Assembly: GCA_963920635.1 (NCBI GenBank)
Contig: OY987308.1
Coordinates: forward strand, 20,241,096-20,305,095
Source: Pseudeuparius sepicola
Taxonomy: Eukaryota; Arthropoda; Insecta; Coleoptera; Anthribidae
Direction of reading: 5' to 3'
Length of the DNA: 64,000 nt
Made by a program: the position numbers and the translations under genes. This document shows, piece by piece, positions 59,201 through 64,000 of this stretch. How positions within the stretch are numbered: the first letter of the stretch is position 1; each line of letters opens with the position of its first letter. The notes under the pieces are model-generated. The model had not been told where the DNA came from and made no database searches. It saw only the letters and a program-made list of their open reading frames with translations.

Positions 59201-61296
59201 CTCTATGCAAAAACGTCAAACTTGATGGGGCTTACGTTTCCAAGGCACTCTATGCAAAAACGATTAATTTGATATTACGGCAAGAAAAACAAAGTAAAGC
59301 ATAATGTGTGACCTATCATTTTAACCAGAAAAAAAAATCCTCTTTTCAAAAATGCAAAAATCCTATATGGCGCCCATAAGAAAAATAAAAGTTGATCGTC
59401 ATATCTTTGTCCACGTCATATTTAGATTCCTTGTAAAAAAGAAAAAAGTGCCTTAATAATGTTTAACTTAGAAATGTCCAACGCCATTCGTTCTCGTTTA
59501 AAAAAATAAAAACGAAAACGACAATTTTCAGTTTTTTCGCATTATTTTCAAAACGAAAAGGGCCAGCCAAAATTTCTTTTTACCATGTTACTCGGCATCA
59601 AATTCCGCAACTTTGCCCCAATTTAACCGACCTCGTATCTCTTAAGATAACCAAGATCCCCATGCATACACTCGAAATACGATGACCCTGTATGTTTAAC
59701 ATGTTCATTAAAATGTGTGTTTCTATGTCTTTCTATGAGGCGTCATTTCGGACTAAATTATTATTTTTGAATATATAAATTTTTCGGGCTAATATATATT
59801 TTTTAATATGATATTTATAGAAATTTGCGTGAATAATCTTTTTTAGTCAAATTTATATATTACGCATCGCCCAAAAGTATATATTACAGAAAACGCAAAA
59901 AAATATATCAAAACACGATATATTAATTTGGTGCGCCAATATATAATAATTTAGGGTACCACCGGTCGTCACCAGAGGTCGCGCCGCGCATCCCTAAAGT
60001 GCACCGGTAACGCTGCAGCAGAAAGCGCAGAATGGTGTAAACCAGGGACTCTTTAAAATAAAAAGGGTCCCTGTGTAAAACCCACCCCCGATTTTCTTGA
60101 AATTTTGGCTAGATAGGTTCCTATCCCCTATTTTCGCCCGACGTTACACCATTGGAAAAGATTACCACTTCTTTTTTCATACGGCAGCGCGCATCGCTGC
60201 CGACTGCCACAATATGATGCGAATGTCCCCTTCTTTTTTCATACGGCAGCGCTTATCCCCCAAAAAGGAGGGAATACGCTTCTTATTGCAAAGATGCTTG
60301 AGAAAAATGCACTTCCGACGTAGACGTATCAAATGTTTACTTCGGCTTCGGACGCGGACGTGTACGGAGTTAAATGTACGTCCAAAGAAGTCACGTGACT
60401 CAGTTCACCAATGAGAGTGCAAGACGTATACCGACTTTTATATACGTCGGACGTATAAATAGCCACTTCCTACAACAAAACGAAGGCGAAACGAAAACGA
60501 TCATGCGGGCGGGAAACTAATATGTAAGATGATTGTGGGGTTATAAACCACAAAACATCAAATCCCAAACCTGACACAGAAAAAGAACATCCAGTACGTC
60601 GGTAATCATAATCACTTCGACTTCGGGCTTCTGCGCTTTCTGCTGCAGCGTTACCGGTGCACTTTAGGGATGCGCGGCGCGACCTCTGGTGACGACCGGT
60701 GGTACCCTAAATTATTATATATTGGCGCACCAAATTAATATATCGTGTTTTGATATATTTTTTTGCGTGTACTGTAATATATACTTTTGGGCGATGCGTA
60801 ATATATAAATTTCACTAAAAAAAGATTATTCACGCAAATTTCTACAAATATCATATTATTAAAAAAAATATTAGCCCGAGAAATTTATATATTCAAAAAT
60901 AATAATTTTGTCCGAAATGGCGCCCCATATCTTTCTCTCTATACCCAGAATATACAGATATACAAAGGTGATAAAATTGGTATGTACATATTTAATCTAT
61001 TTTTCAAATCTTCCCTTGGCTTTAAAATATGTGTCTACTCTGCCTCTTAAGCGCTGTTGTTGTTTGGCTTTAGTAGAGGTGGTGTTGATATCCAACGCGC
61101 GGCGACTTACCCAGTTCTGGCCGCTCGGCGACGGGGTGGCGGCGGCCGCCTTCGCCGGACCCGGGCTGTTCGACTTTTCCGAGTCGACGACCGACGGGGT
61201 GGGGGTGGCGGTCTTGGCGGGCGTGCCCGGCGGTTCGTCGACGGGCGGGGCGGGGGTTATGCTCGCCGGCGGCGTCGGCGTGCTCGACGTGGCCAT
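32013..61296 (-). CDS. Kdm3: Lysine-specific demethylase 3 (KDM3/JMJD1 family), 5' end outside window
   Basis: Nine exons: 61296-61111, 54084-53833, 51153-50854, 46947-46621, 46507-46337, 45019-44738, 38368-37568, 36462-35611, 32291-32013. They total 3,450 nt, and all eight introns lie between codons. The protein is an Fe(II)/2-oxoglutarate dioxygenase that removes mono- and dimethyl marks from histone H3 lysine 9 in the nucleus. Visible numbering: low-complexity and basic N-terminal part (1-355), Cys-rich zinc finger (about 363-504), LRELL coactivator-type motif (654-658), JmjC domain (about 774-1,080) with iron ligands His925, Asp927 and His1056, and an acidic C-terminal tail. Domain order and the [15 protein letters not shown] block match animal KDM3A/B. 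A splice acceptor abuts the first visible ATG, so at least one more exon lies upstream. Exons are GC-rich while introns are AT-rich and packed with transposons. Confidence 0.93.
32628..33510 (-). mobile_element. Harbinger-type transposon remnant
   Basis: Perfect inverted termini of about 40 bp, GCCTGTTTTACATTGACAAT at the left and its complement at the right, enclose 883 bp. Inside on the minus strand is a piece of a Harbinger transposase. A tandem 'attcatgaatt' run lies near the right end. No flanking trinucleotide duplication is evident. It sits in the last Kdm3 intron. Confidence 0.8.
33093..33241 (-). pseudogene. Harbinger transposase C-terminal fragment
   Basis: Reads [20 protein letters not shown], then RFGVFLTTI and SACCTLHNF before TGA. 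The 'ARR.VEN.FGILA.RF' block followed by 'ACC.LHNF' is the C-terminal end of the DDE_4/Harbinger transposase family. The catalytic front part is absent, so it is non-functional. Confidence 0.8.
33512..34146. mobile_element. Foldback element with long arms and palindromic tip
   Basis: Ends TTATTTCCAATGGCGTAACC and the complement at the right, with arms of about 280 bp. The centre is a 26-bp perfect palindrome (33,802-33,827). It abuts the Harbinger remnant directly. Terminal sequence related to 'cccacccccgattttcttg' recurs at about 60,080. Confidence 0.8.
34644..34797. mobile_element. MITE with GCCTGGTTCATGCAGCTTC ends
   Basis: A 154-bp element. The left end GCCTGGTTCATGCAGCTTCT is mirrored by 'agaagctgtatgaaccaggc' at the right, and the interior is AT-rich. 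Related ends appear singly at about 39,488 and 61,490. Confidence 0.8.
35008..35369. mobile_element. MITE with CTATAGTAAAATCGAGCAA ends
   Basis: The left CTATAGTAAAATCGAGCAA with TACGCCTGGCGTAAA is mirrored at the right (TTTACGCCAGGCGTAA, TTGCTCGATTTTAGTATAG). About 360 bp, intronic in Kdm3, no coding. Confidence 0.78.
35611..36462 (-). CDS. Kdm3: Kdm3 exon encoding the JmjC catalytic core
   Basis: 284 codons, phase 0 at both ends (acceptor CTCTTGCAG, donor CAG|GTTGGT). It contains [17 protein letters not shown], the [10 protein letters not shown] block with the first two iron ligands (HxD), GALWHIY, and FIPAGAPHQ with the third ligand. All expected catalytic residues are present, so the enzyme should be active. 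GC content is very high and the antisense frames are open, which explains long antisense ORFs. Confidence 0.95.
36508..37567 (-). mobile_element. 5'-truncated non-LTR retrotransposon filling a Kdm3 intron
   Basis: Reverse-transcriptase C-terminal half starting at [14 protein letters not shown]. It includes the catalytic FADDT, then the thumb-like region [19 protein letters not shown] and [12 protein letters not shown], with a stop at 36,647, a short 3' UTR and an (ATT)n tail at 36,508-36,530. The frame is intact. It looks like the CR1/Kiri or Jockey group, and I cannot tell which. The 5' truncation point coincides with the Kdm3 exon end. Confidence 0.88.
37568..38368 (-). CDS. Kdm3: Kdm3 exon between zinc finger and JmjC
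   Basis: 267 codons, phase 0 to phase 0. Begins [16 protein letters not shown] and includes [17 protein letters not shown], an acidic/Lys-rich linker, the LRELL motif and [14 protein letters not shown], all recognisable KDM3 blocks. It ends KIFQ at CAG|GTTGGT. The GT belongs to an inserted LINE whose frame happens to stay open, so a naive ORF runs 309 codons past the true exon end. The acceptor lies about 20 bp from a nested transposon insertion. Confidence 0.93.
39389..39434 (+). pseudogene. THAP start exon in P-like element
   Basis: ATG then [14 protein letters not shown] (C4-x4-C9) and a GTAAGG donor. If unspliced it runs to KGTEIKYYR and a stop, where KYYR would be the start of the THAP 'F-x-x-F-P' block. 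No second half is found in the element. Confidence 0.6.
40011..42860 (-). CDS. LINE ORF2, endonuclease plus reverse transcriptase (949 aa)
   Basis: The open frame begins beside the ORF1 stop. The first possible start in this phase is GTG at 42,860, and the frame stays open back into ORF1, so translation probably depends on coupling or frameshifting. Residues about 1-220 are an AP-type endonuclease ([15 protein letters not shown]). About 470-760 is the reverse transcriptase, with [36 protein letters not shown] and the catalytic FADDLK. The C-terminal region continues to the stop at 40,011. There are no internal stops or frameshifts, so the copy is young or recently active. It nicks target DNA and copies the element RNA in place. 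Confidence 0.88.
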   Translation of the reverse strand: MPDRFPTSDLLCYFQNVEGLRSKLELIYSSVSLGEFDCIGFVESNLTSDIVNSECFSDNYTVFRCDRRYDLVNLSRGGGALLAIKNYIKAEQLNLGDLLAAFPIIDIVGCKCSVNDYFYFFVYILYIPPRVTIAEYESFLELFSLKVCQHKFFLVMGDFNVPFFSNNNIDDTKSQITLSFMNFLDVSQINYVRNSNDRILDLVFTNMSAELKREDCPFIRESLHHPALSILLNVASPSNVRFDVSNEQKMYNFRKAQYPALYMALLEIDWSILHNFSDVNEACHCFYGLLYTIFDRYVPTYRNKLSRRFPSWYTGEIRYMIKLKEHYWRKFRTSKSNSTFNDYKRLRAVLKNLIHEAYNLYVNSVEYSIVTDPKKLWSFVHNKKGSTRVPGRLTSHRGELTDPDTIVNAFASYFASTYQLPFHSCAVSQTLSNQLTDTINISMFSLADVKQAISKLKNKLVSGHDLIPSFIVKDCSPLLAEPLTFLFNLSIKTSTFPDCWKLARVCSVHKKGIISDVSNYRPISILPNFAKVFEMCVYNRVYPELRNQLSVSQHGFMKNRSTTTNLVEISQFICERLDDREQVDVVYTDFSRAFDRIDHPTLLYKLSLAGFSDSLVSFFESYLKNRPQSVCYNGFNSNKYIATSGVPQGSNLGPLLFLFINDITDNLKCGKLLFADDLKIYCSIQSLENCLFLQKQLCELDAWCVVNHLDLNPAKCSVVRYSRKESNITFDYKLGNTSLASKDSVDDLGVRFDSVMSFNEHFNNISMSAYKTLGFLLRHCRGFTNIAALKTLFFSLVRSKLEYCSVIWHPIYETHEKQLEYVQRKFLKFLYYKTHGMYPPRGYDHQALLNEFNMCSLIVRRSVSGVSFLYNCIRNNIDSPFFLSRLNIRVPRPNSRLTSTFYVPYARTNIMFKSPIYFTSSLHNMLPDECDLFDCSKPSFLRCAIECFS
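42863..43588 (-). CDS. LINE ORF1, PHD-like zinc finger protein (241 aa)
   Basis: ATG at 43,588. A Cys/His cluster in residues 4-53 ([23 protein letters not shown]) resembles the PHD-type finger found in ORF1 of CR1-clade elements. A Leu/Lys coiled-coil-like stretch follows ([15 protein letters not shown]), then a domain starting [14 protein letters not shown] that resembles the RNA-binding/transposase-22-like part of LINE ORF1 proteins. It likely binds element RNA as a chaperone. Its stop is directly followed by ORF2. Confidence 0.8.
   Translation of the reverse strand: MTECNCCGVTADAHKLVSCAICRKTFLHSCIGLSASEARILKQNKNLSWTCKLCLQVGSDINELKAAVMALTTEVAELKKLKSSTDLVSFTFEDVVNEVQERERRKCNVVIFGLPESAESGGAARDIKDKNLSSQMFNYLSIDCNIKTVSRLGKFDPTKANKRPLKITLDSYDSVLKIIRSAHKLKSSNNYKQVNVSFDRTPKQILHYNNLRRELQERQSGGEINLKIKYVQGIQKIVQEN
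44738..45019 (-). CDS. Kdm3: Kdm3 exon with main zinc-finger cysteines
   Basis: 94 codons, phase 0. Reads [31 protein letters not shown] and [18 protein letters not shown], the C2HC4-type zinc finger of KDM3 (visible residues 479-504). Acceptor TTTTCTAG, donor AAG|GTGAGT. Confidence 0.93.
45040..46336. other. Kdm3 intron with a 156-bp tandem duplication
   Basis: Apart from the duplication at 45,615-45,926, I see no element or exon that I can support. Confidence 0.5.
45615..45926 (+). repeat. 156-bp direct duplication with coding-like sequence
   Basis: Two near-identical units start at 45,615 and 45,771. Each reads [20 protein letters not shown] then HAFYVNDV and a stop on plus. The first copy follows an acceptor-like TTTTTCCTAAG. 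It may be a remnant of a gene exon carried into the intron. The protein family is not established. Confidence 0.6.
46337..46507 (-). CDS. Kdm3: Kdm3 exon, zinc-finger N-terminal part
   Basis: 57 codons, phase 0. [16 protein letters not shown], then [16 protein letters not shown], typical of KDM3 just before the C2HC4 finger. Acceptor TTGTTCCAG, donor GAG|GTAATT. Confidence 0.92.
46621..46947 (-). CDS. Kdm3: Kdm3 exon, Gly/Pro/Lys-rich linker
   Basis: 109 codons, phase 0. Starts [11 protein letters not shown], includes an AT-hook-like basic run (RKRGRRPK), long glycine and proline tracts, and ends [10 protein letters not shown], the lead-in to the zinc-finger exon. It is about 75% GC and trinucleotide-repetitive, so expansion polymorphism is possible. 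Confidence 0.88.
46971..47575 (-). mobile_element. tRNA-headed SINE-like retroposon
   Basis: The minus-strand 5' head (about 47,575-47,490) has an A-box-like CAGCTTAGTTGGTTCAAAG and a B box GGTTCGAAACC. The arms do not fold into a functional tRNA because the acceptor stem does not pair. The body reads open and resembles a LINE 3' end ([20 protein letters not shown]), and the element ends in an A-rich AATAAAAAAATAAAA tail. This tRNA head plus LINE tail layout is that of a SINE. Confidence 0.65.
47811..48550. mobile_element. Palindromic Tc1/mariner-like MITE (CAGTGTGTCCCAATTTG ends)
   Basis: A TA duplication flanks the inverted ends CAGTGTGTCCCAATTTGATA. The arms, about 330 bp each, are nearly self-complementary, so the whole 740 bp can fold into one hairpin. 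No coding. Confidence 0.85.
49003..49486. mobile_element. AT-rich element with ~21-bp terminal tandem repeats
   Basis: Four variants of 'caacttcaaattgggaata' in tandem at 49,003-49,095. An inverted counterpart ('attcccaatttgaagttga') lies at about 49,435-49,486. The interior is AT-rich and non-coding. Confidence 0.55.
49490..50430. other. Kdm3 intron, nothing recognised
   Basis: No exon or element supported. Short ORFs only. Confidence 0.5.
50431..50742. mobile_element. MITE with GTTGAGTGAGGAATAATAAG ends
   Basis: Left GTTGAGTGAGGAATAATAAG with AGGCGCAAC and right GTTGCACCTCTTATTATTCC with TCACTCAAC form about 30-bp inverted termini around 310 bp. Confidence 0.75.
50854..51153 (-). CDS. Kdm3: Kdm3 exon, basic/serine-rich linker
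   Basis: 100 codons, phase 0. [15 protein letters not shown], an SSSSD acidic patch, a lysine-rich stretch ([14 protein letters not shown]) that could serve as a nuclear localisation signal, and ESGSDSDK at the donor (AAG|GTGAGA). Acceptor CCGTTCCAG. Confidence 0.87.
51565..52249. mobile_element. MITE with TATAGT..CGATTTTAGGCG ends
   Basis: Left TATAGTCGATTTTAGGCGA and the complement of the right end (TATAGTAGCCGATTTTAGGC). The interior repeats 'ggttattcg' and 'accgcggtaat' blocks in both orientations. Non-coding, intronic in Kdm3. Confidence 0.75.
52503..52758. mobile_element. Tc1/mariner-like MITE (CAGGATGTTTCAAAACTATG ends)
   Basis: TA-flanked. Left CAGGATGTTTCAAAACTATG, right CATAGTTTTGAAACACCCTG. 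256 bp, non-coding. It abuts the next MITE with only TATA between them. Confidence 0.85.
52763..53689. mobile_element. Palindromic Tc1/mariner-like MITE (CAGGGTGATTAAG.. ends)
   Basis: TA-flanked. The left end CAGGGTGATTAAGTTTTATT with GGACACTTCAAC is matched at the right by GTTGAAGTGTCCCACAATCA. Inner arms such as 'aacaaccagtggcgg' are mirrored. A diverged relative starts near 63,090. Confidence 0.8.
53833..54084 (-). CDS. Kdm3: Kdm3 exon with [15 protein letters not shown] block
   Basis: 84 codons, phase 0. [20 protein letters not shown], then RHTGED and a Ser/Pro-rich end. The KKAWLQRH block occurs in animal KDM3A/B ahead of the zinc finger. Acceptor TTTTTTCCAG, donor CAG|GTGAGT. Confidence 0.88.
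54421..55462. mobile_element. Palindromic Tc1/mariner-like MITE (CAGGGTGTTCCTTAATG ends)
   Basis: TA-flanked, with inverted ends CAGGGTGTTCCTTAATGACA. The arms, about 480 bp each, are almost fully complementary across the element, so short ORFs here come in mirrored pairs. Confidence 0.87.
55952..56074. repeat. 40-bp tandem repeat, three copies
   Basis: The unit 'ttatagtaacactactggta' plus 'gcgttatattacctttggtt' is repeated three times with a few changes. It lies in a stretch (54,170-56,930) dotted with TTATAAAGG-type motifs. Confidence 0.8.
56080..57327. other. Kdm3 intron, TATAA-rich sequence then a GC-rich patch
   Basis: No exon supported. GC-rich sequence with GGCGGGGGGCGGGGCG at about 56,947 precedes the THAP remnant at 57,328 and may be its former promoter (inference). 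Confidence 0.4.
57328..57564 (+). pseudogene. Broken THAP-domain sequence
   Basis: Begins [16 protein letters not shown] with the first THAP cysteine pair. After GEKA-like codons near 57,400 the natural continuation switches frame and reads [20 protein letters not shown] then [11 protein letters not shown], a typical THAP middle with F-x-F-P. The second C-x2-H pair is not found. The frameshift and missing zinc ligands mean this copy cannot form the finger. It lies antisense inside a Kdm3 intron. Confidence 0.65.
57565..58208. other. Kdm3 intron, nothing recognised
   Basis: AT-rich, no exon or element supported. Confidence 0.5.
58209..59690. mobile_element. Large palindromic MITE (CAGGGTGACCGTATTTCGAG ends)
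   Basis: TA-flanked, about 1.48 kb. The left arm (to about 58,790) and right arm (from about 59,160) are inverted copies. Shared blocks include 'gataaccaagatccccatgc' and 'gcatagagtgccttggaaac', the latter itself repeated in each arm. Non-coding. Confidence 0.87.
59739..60924. mobile_element. Foldback element with ~280-bp inverted arms (GGCGTCATTTCGG ends)
   Basis: The left arm 59,739-60,030 and right arm 60,625-60,924 are near-exact inverted copies. Both contain runs of TATATT and the blocks GGTACCACCGGTCGTCACCA and GCGCCGCGCATCCCTAAAG. The centre holds repeated 'catacggcagcgc' and 'gacgta' sequence. No target duplication or transposase was recognised. Confidence 0.82.
61111..61296 (-). CDS. 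Kdm3: Kdm3 5'-most visible exon
   Basis: 62 codons. ATG immediately follows a strong acceptor (CCCCCCCACCAG). Ser/Thr/Pro/Ala-rich ([17 protein letters not shown]...), ending SGQNW at GTAAGT. The ATG may be internal, because an upstream exon must supply the 5' splice partner. GC-rich and in phase 0 with the exon at 54,084. Confidence 0.75.
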
Positions 61297-61764
61297 CTGG
61301 TGGGGGGGAAGGAAGGCGACGGTCAGCGATCGGATGTAATAGCAAATTGTTGCTGATATTGCGAAATGAGGCGTCGGGCGGGGTGCGGTTTTTTTTTATC
61401 GCATTGCCGCTTACGTGCTTATGTTTTGCCTACTAAGTCGGTTTGCTTTGTTTTTAAGCTGAATACGAGTAATGGATACGATAAGAGAGTTTATGCAGCT
61501 TCTTTAGGTAATTGGAGAAGGTTTTACTGCAGCTGAATTGTCACAATTTAATAAATAATTTCAAATTGTGTAAAAGTGATTCCAATAGAATGTGAAAATT
61601 AGGAAAATAATAAGTAGGAAAATTATTAAATAATATACCGAGAGAAAAATTGTATAGACAAATCAGTGGCGTAACTATGGAAGAGTAGGCCCGTGTTCAA
61701 AATTTCAGGTGGGCCCCTGTGTTTTTTTATGTTTGAAAGTGGTGTAACAATGACAAACATTGTA

Positions 61765-62044
61765 CAAGATGTCCCATTTTCGATACTTTTGCAAGTTATA
61801 TTCCTAGAAAAAAATCCTGTACGCCACTGAATTCTACGTGAAAAAATCTATAACGGTCGATTTTTACCTTTTCAAGAAGTTAGCGTATAACGGATATAGG
61901 GGGGTGCCTGAAAATGGCAAATTTTGAAAATCACCTTGTGTTTCTGTATACGAACCTTTTATGAAAAAGTAGGCCAGTGTCCCAAAAACCGCAACTAAAA
62001 ATAACCAAGGTACCTGGCAAAAGTAGCGAAAATGGGACACCCTG
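61765..62044. mobile_element. MITE nested in hAT-like element (CAAGATGTCCCATTTTCG ends)
   Basis: TA-flanked, 280 bp. Left CAAGATGTCCCATTTTCGAT, right GCGAAAATGGGACACCCTG. Confidence 0.82.
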
Positions 62045-62176
62045 TAGGTGCATAGAGAATAATCCAACTTAAACTTTGTATTGACCAAGAGTTAAAAGTA
62101 ATGCACATTGCTCACTACAGGTCGAAAAACGTCATTTTGTAGGTCAAAATGTTGAATCACTACGTACGTTTCTGTA

Positions 62177-62805
62177 CAGGGTGATCCAAACTCGACGCCT
62201 CAGGCCTACTGCGGGAACACGAAAACTGAAAATAAAATTTCGAACAGGGGCTATTAATGGAATCTAGCTGGCCATGAAAACAATTATTGCGATAGTCAGA
62301 AATTATTTAAGAGTATGTTAGGGTGCCTTGTGCACCATTGAATTTGTTCTACTGGAGTATTTTTTAAATTTTTGAATTGTGCTTGTTACTGACTTGCAAT
62401 TGTTACTGACTCGTTATTATAGATTATAGTTTGTTACAAAAATTGTTTTTTAATATTCCAGTTGAACAAATTTAAGGGTGCACAAGACAACCTATAACAT
62501 TATCCTAAATAATTTCTGACTATCAATAATTGTACATTTTGAACAATAAAAGATACAGAAAATCTTTTCCTATAAAAGTTGTTGAGAATGATAAGCTTTC
62601 GATATTTAGGAATTTTTTTTTTATGTTTCTGGGGGAAAATATTGATGACGCCACAGCGGCCATTTCCCCCAAACAACAAAAAACCAAATTTTCGGTCATA
62701 ATTGGGCCTTATAGAATGTCCCATTTAAGAACCCCTGTTCGAAATTTTATTTCCAATTTTCGTGTTCCCGCATTAGGCCTGGGGCGTCGAGTTTGGATCA
62801 TCCTG
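62177..62805. mobile_element. MITE nested in hAT-like element (CAGGGTGATCCAAACTCGAC ends)
   Basis: TA-flanked, 629 bp, with inverted ends CAGGGTGATCCAAACTCGAC and GTCGAGTTTGGATCATCCTG. Long mirrored arms include 'gaacaggggct' and 'gcgggaacacgaaaa'. Confidence 0.85.
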
Positions 62806-63089
62806 TAGGTACAATTACTCTTAAGTTATTATCCATGTTTTGTACTACCCTTGAATTTTCATTGTTGCGAAATTTCAATGGCCCTCTATGTAACCGATTA
62901 GAGATTCTGACTCGTCGGATACGCAGCACCACATCAATCGGCTCGTATCGGAAAAACCGAAATTTATGCGCCCCGCATGAATCTTGGTGGCGGTGGGCCC
63001 CTAGCAGCTCTGGGCCCGTGTTCACCGCACACTCTGAACACCCTGTAGTTACGCCACTGAGCCAAATTGAGATTATTTAAAATTAAATT

Positions 63090-64000
63090 AAAAAATATGT
63101 GGATTTTATTGAATATTTATTTACCAAACTAGTAGAGATATTTAAGTCATATTTAATGCAGGTTAAAACGACATGGGTTAGCATAAAACCTGTTAATATC
63201 AAACACCTTGAACAACCAGTGGCGGGGAAGTGGGTAATTAGTAATTGCTTTTAGAAAAAAAATCACCTTGTATGTATAGCTATAAAATGTATTAAATTTC
63301 TTATGTAAATTTTAAAATGTTCTCTTGGCTTTTTTCATGTCATATGGTTTCATAGCAAATTTGATTTAATCGTATTCTTTCGGGGTATTTCTGAAAAATT
63401 AACTAAATAAATACAGTAACTTTTCCCAAAAAACTTACCCATTCAGGGTTTTTACTTTTCAAGATACAGAGCGTAACATTAATTTTATCTTCCTTAAATG
63501 TTTTAGACCCTGTATCTTCAAAAGTATAGCCTTAAATAGGTAAGTTTATTGGGAAAAGTTACTTTATTTAAAGTAGTAAACACATCATCTCTTACTTTAA
63601 GCAATTTTTTTAGATAATTTTTCAGAAATACTCCGAAATAATACAAAAAATCAAATTGCCATGAAACCGTGACACATAAAAATGTCAAAGGACGTTTTTG
63701 TTTACAATTAAAATTTGCATAAGAAATTTAATACATTTTATTGCAATATACAAGGTGATTCATTTTTTCTAACAAGAATTGTATTATAATTACTCACTTC
63801 TCGGCCACTGGTTGTTAAAGGTGTATAATATTAACAGGTTTTATGCTAACCCATGCCGTTATAACGTGTACCAAAATCACTTAAATATCTCAACTAGTTT
63901 GGTAAATATTTAATAAAGTCCATATATTTTTTTGTACAACTTTAACACCCTGTAACTTTATTATAAGGCCTTAAAAATATTGTTTATACAAGAAAGTGCG
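63090..64000. mobile_element. Relative of the 52.8-kb palindromic MITE, running off the window
   Basis: Shares long stretches with 52,870-53,690, for example 'gaatatttaccaaactagt' and 'aacaaccagtggcgg', and is itself palindromic. The second arm continues to the window edge with 'ataaggcctta' and 'tgtttatacaagaaagtg'. Confidence 0.75.

Larger units (their letters stand above)
61664..63059. mobile_element. hAT-like element with two nested MITEs
   Basis: Ends CAGTGGCGTAACTA and TAGTTACGCCACTG are perfect inverted repeats. Flanking 8-mers are AGACAAAT and AGCCAAAT (one mismatch). Both subterminal zones contain 'gggcccgtgttca'. Two TA-flanked MITEs sit inside. It lies upstream of the first visible Kdm3 exon. 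Confidence 0.83.

Noticed and set aside
61057..61356. Plus- and other-frame ORFs over the 61-kb exon
   Set aside because: The minus frame from 61,296 has proper splice sites and phase; the others are shadows.
1..64000. CRISPR array or bacterial operon
   Set aside because: No repeat-spacer pattern. Introns, LINEs and metazoan gene families show that the DNA is animal.

Overview
This is insect nuclear DNA. The evidence is GT-AG introns, intron-rich genes, AT-rich introns around GC-rich exons, and DNA transposons of the P, hAT, Harbinger and Tc1/mariner types together with non-LTR retrotransposons. Coleoptera is a reasonable guess, but the sequence does not prove it. The anchor gene is a histone H3K9 demethylase of the KDM3/JMJD1 family on the minus strand. 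I resolved nine of its coding exons (1,149 visible residues, complete C-terminus). They lie between 32,013 and 61,296, and the 5' end is outside the window.

Layout. 1-9,640 is an (AACAC)n satellite with a 200-N gap, fused to 71 copies of a 20-bp satellite (9,641-11,060). 11,061-20,600 is mostly gene-poor. It holds coding-looking exons of unidentified genes on both strands (13,580-13,707 +, 15,027-15,115 +, 17,374-17,675 -), a degenerate tandem array of about 165-bp units, and several MITEs. 20,652-30,193 is a THAP-domain zone. It contains a ten-exon THAP gene on the minus strand (463 aa, all nine introns phase 2), two further intact THAP first exons on the minus strand, and two short P-element-like transposons that carry THAP start exons on the plus strand.

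30,900-61,296 is the KDM3 gene and the mobile elements filling its introns. One intron consists almost entirely of a 5'-truncated LINE whose first bases form the splice donor. The next intron upstream carries a three-level nest (hAT-like element > P-like element with a THAP exon > nearly complete CR1-group LINE), inserted about 20 bp from a KDM3 splice acceptor. The remaining introns hold a SINE-like element, foldback MITEs with TACAGGGTG-type ends, a large palindromic element and a broken THAP copy. 61,664-63,059 is another hAT-like element with nested MITEs, and the window ends inside a further palindromic MITE.

Biological reading. KDM3 removes repressive H3K9me1/2 marks in the nucleus. Its introns appear to have grown from short ancestral introns by repeated transposon insertion. 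The THAP zone places P-type transposons (whose transposases begin with a THAP finger) next to stand-alone THAP genes, a setting in which transposase domestication is plausible. The exon models were derived by hand from splice signals and reading frame. They are self-consistent in phase but have not been tested against RNA.
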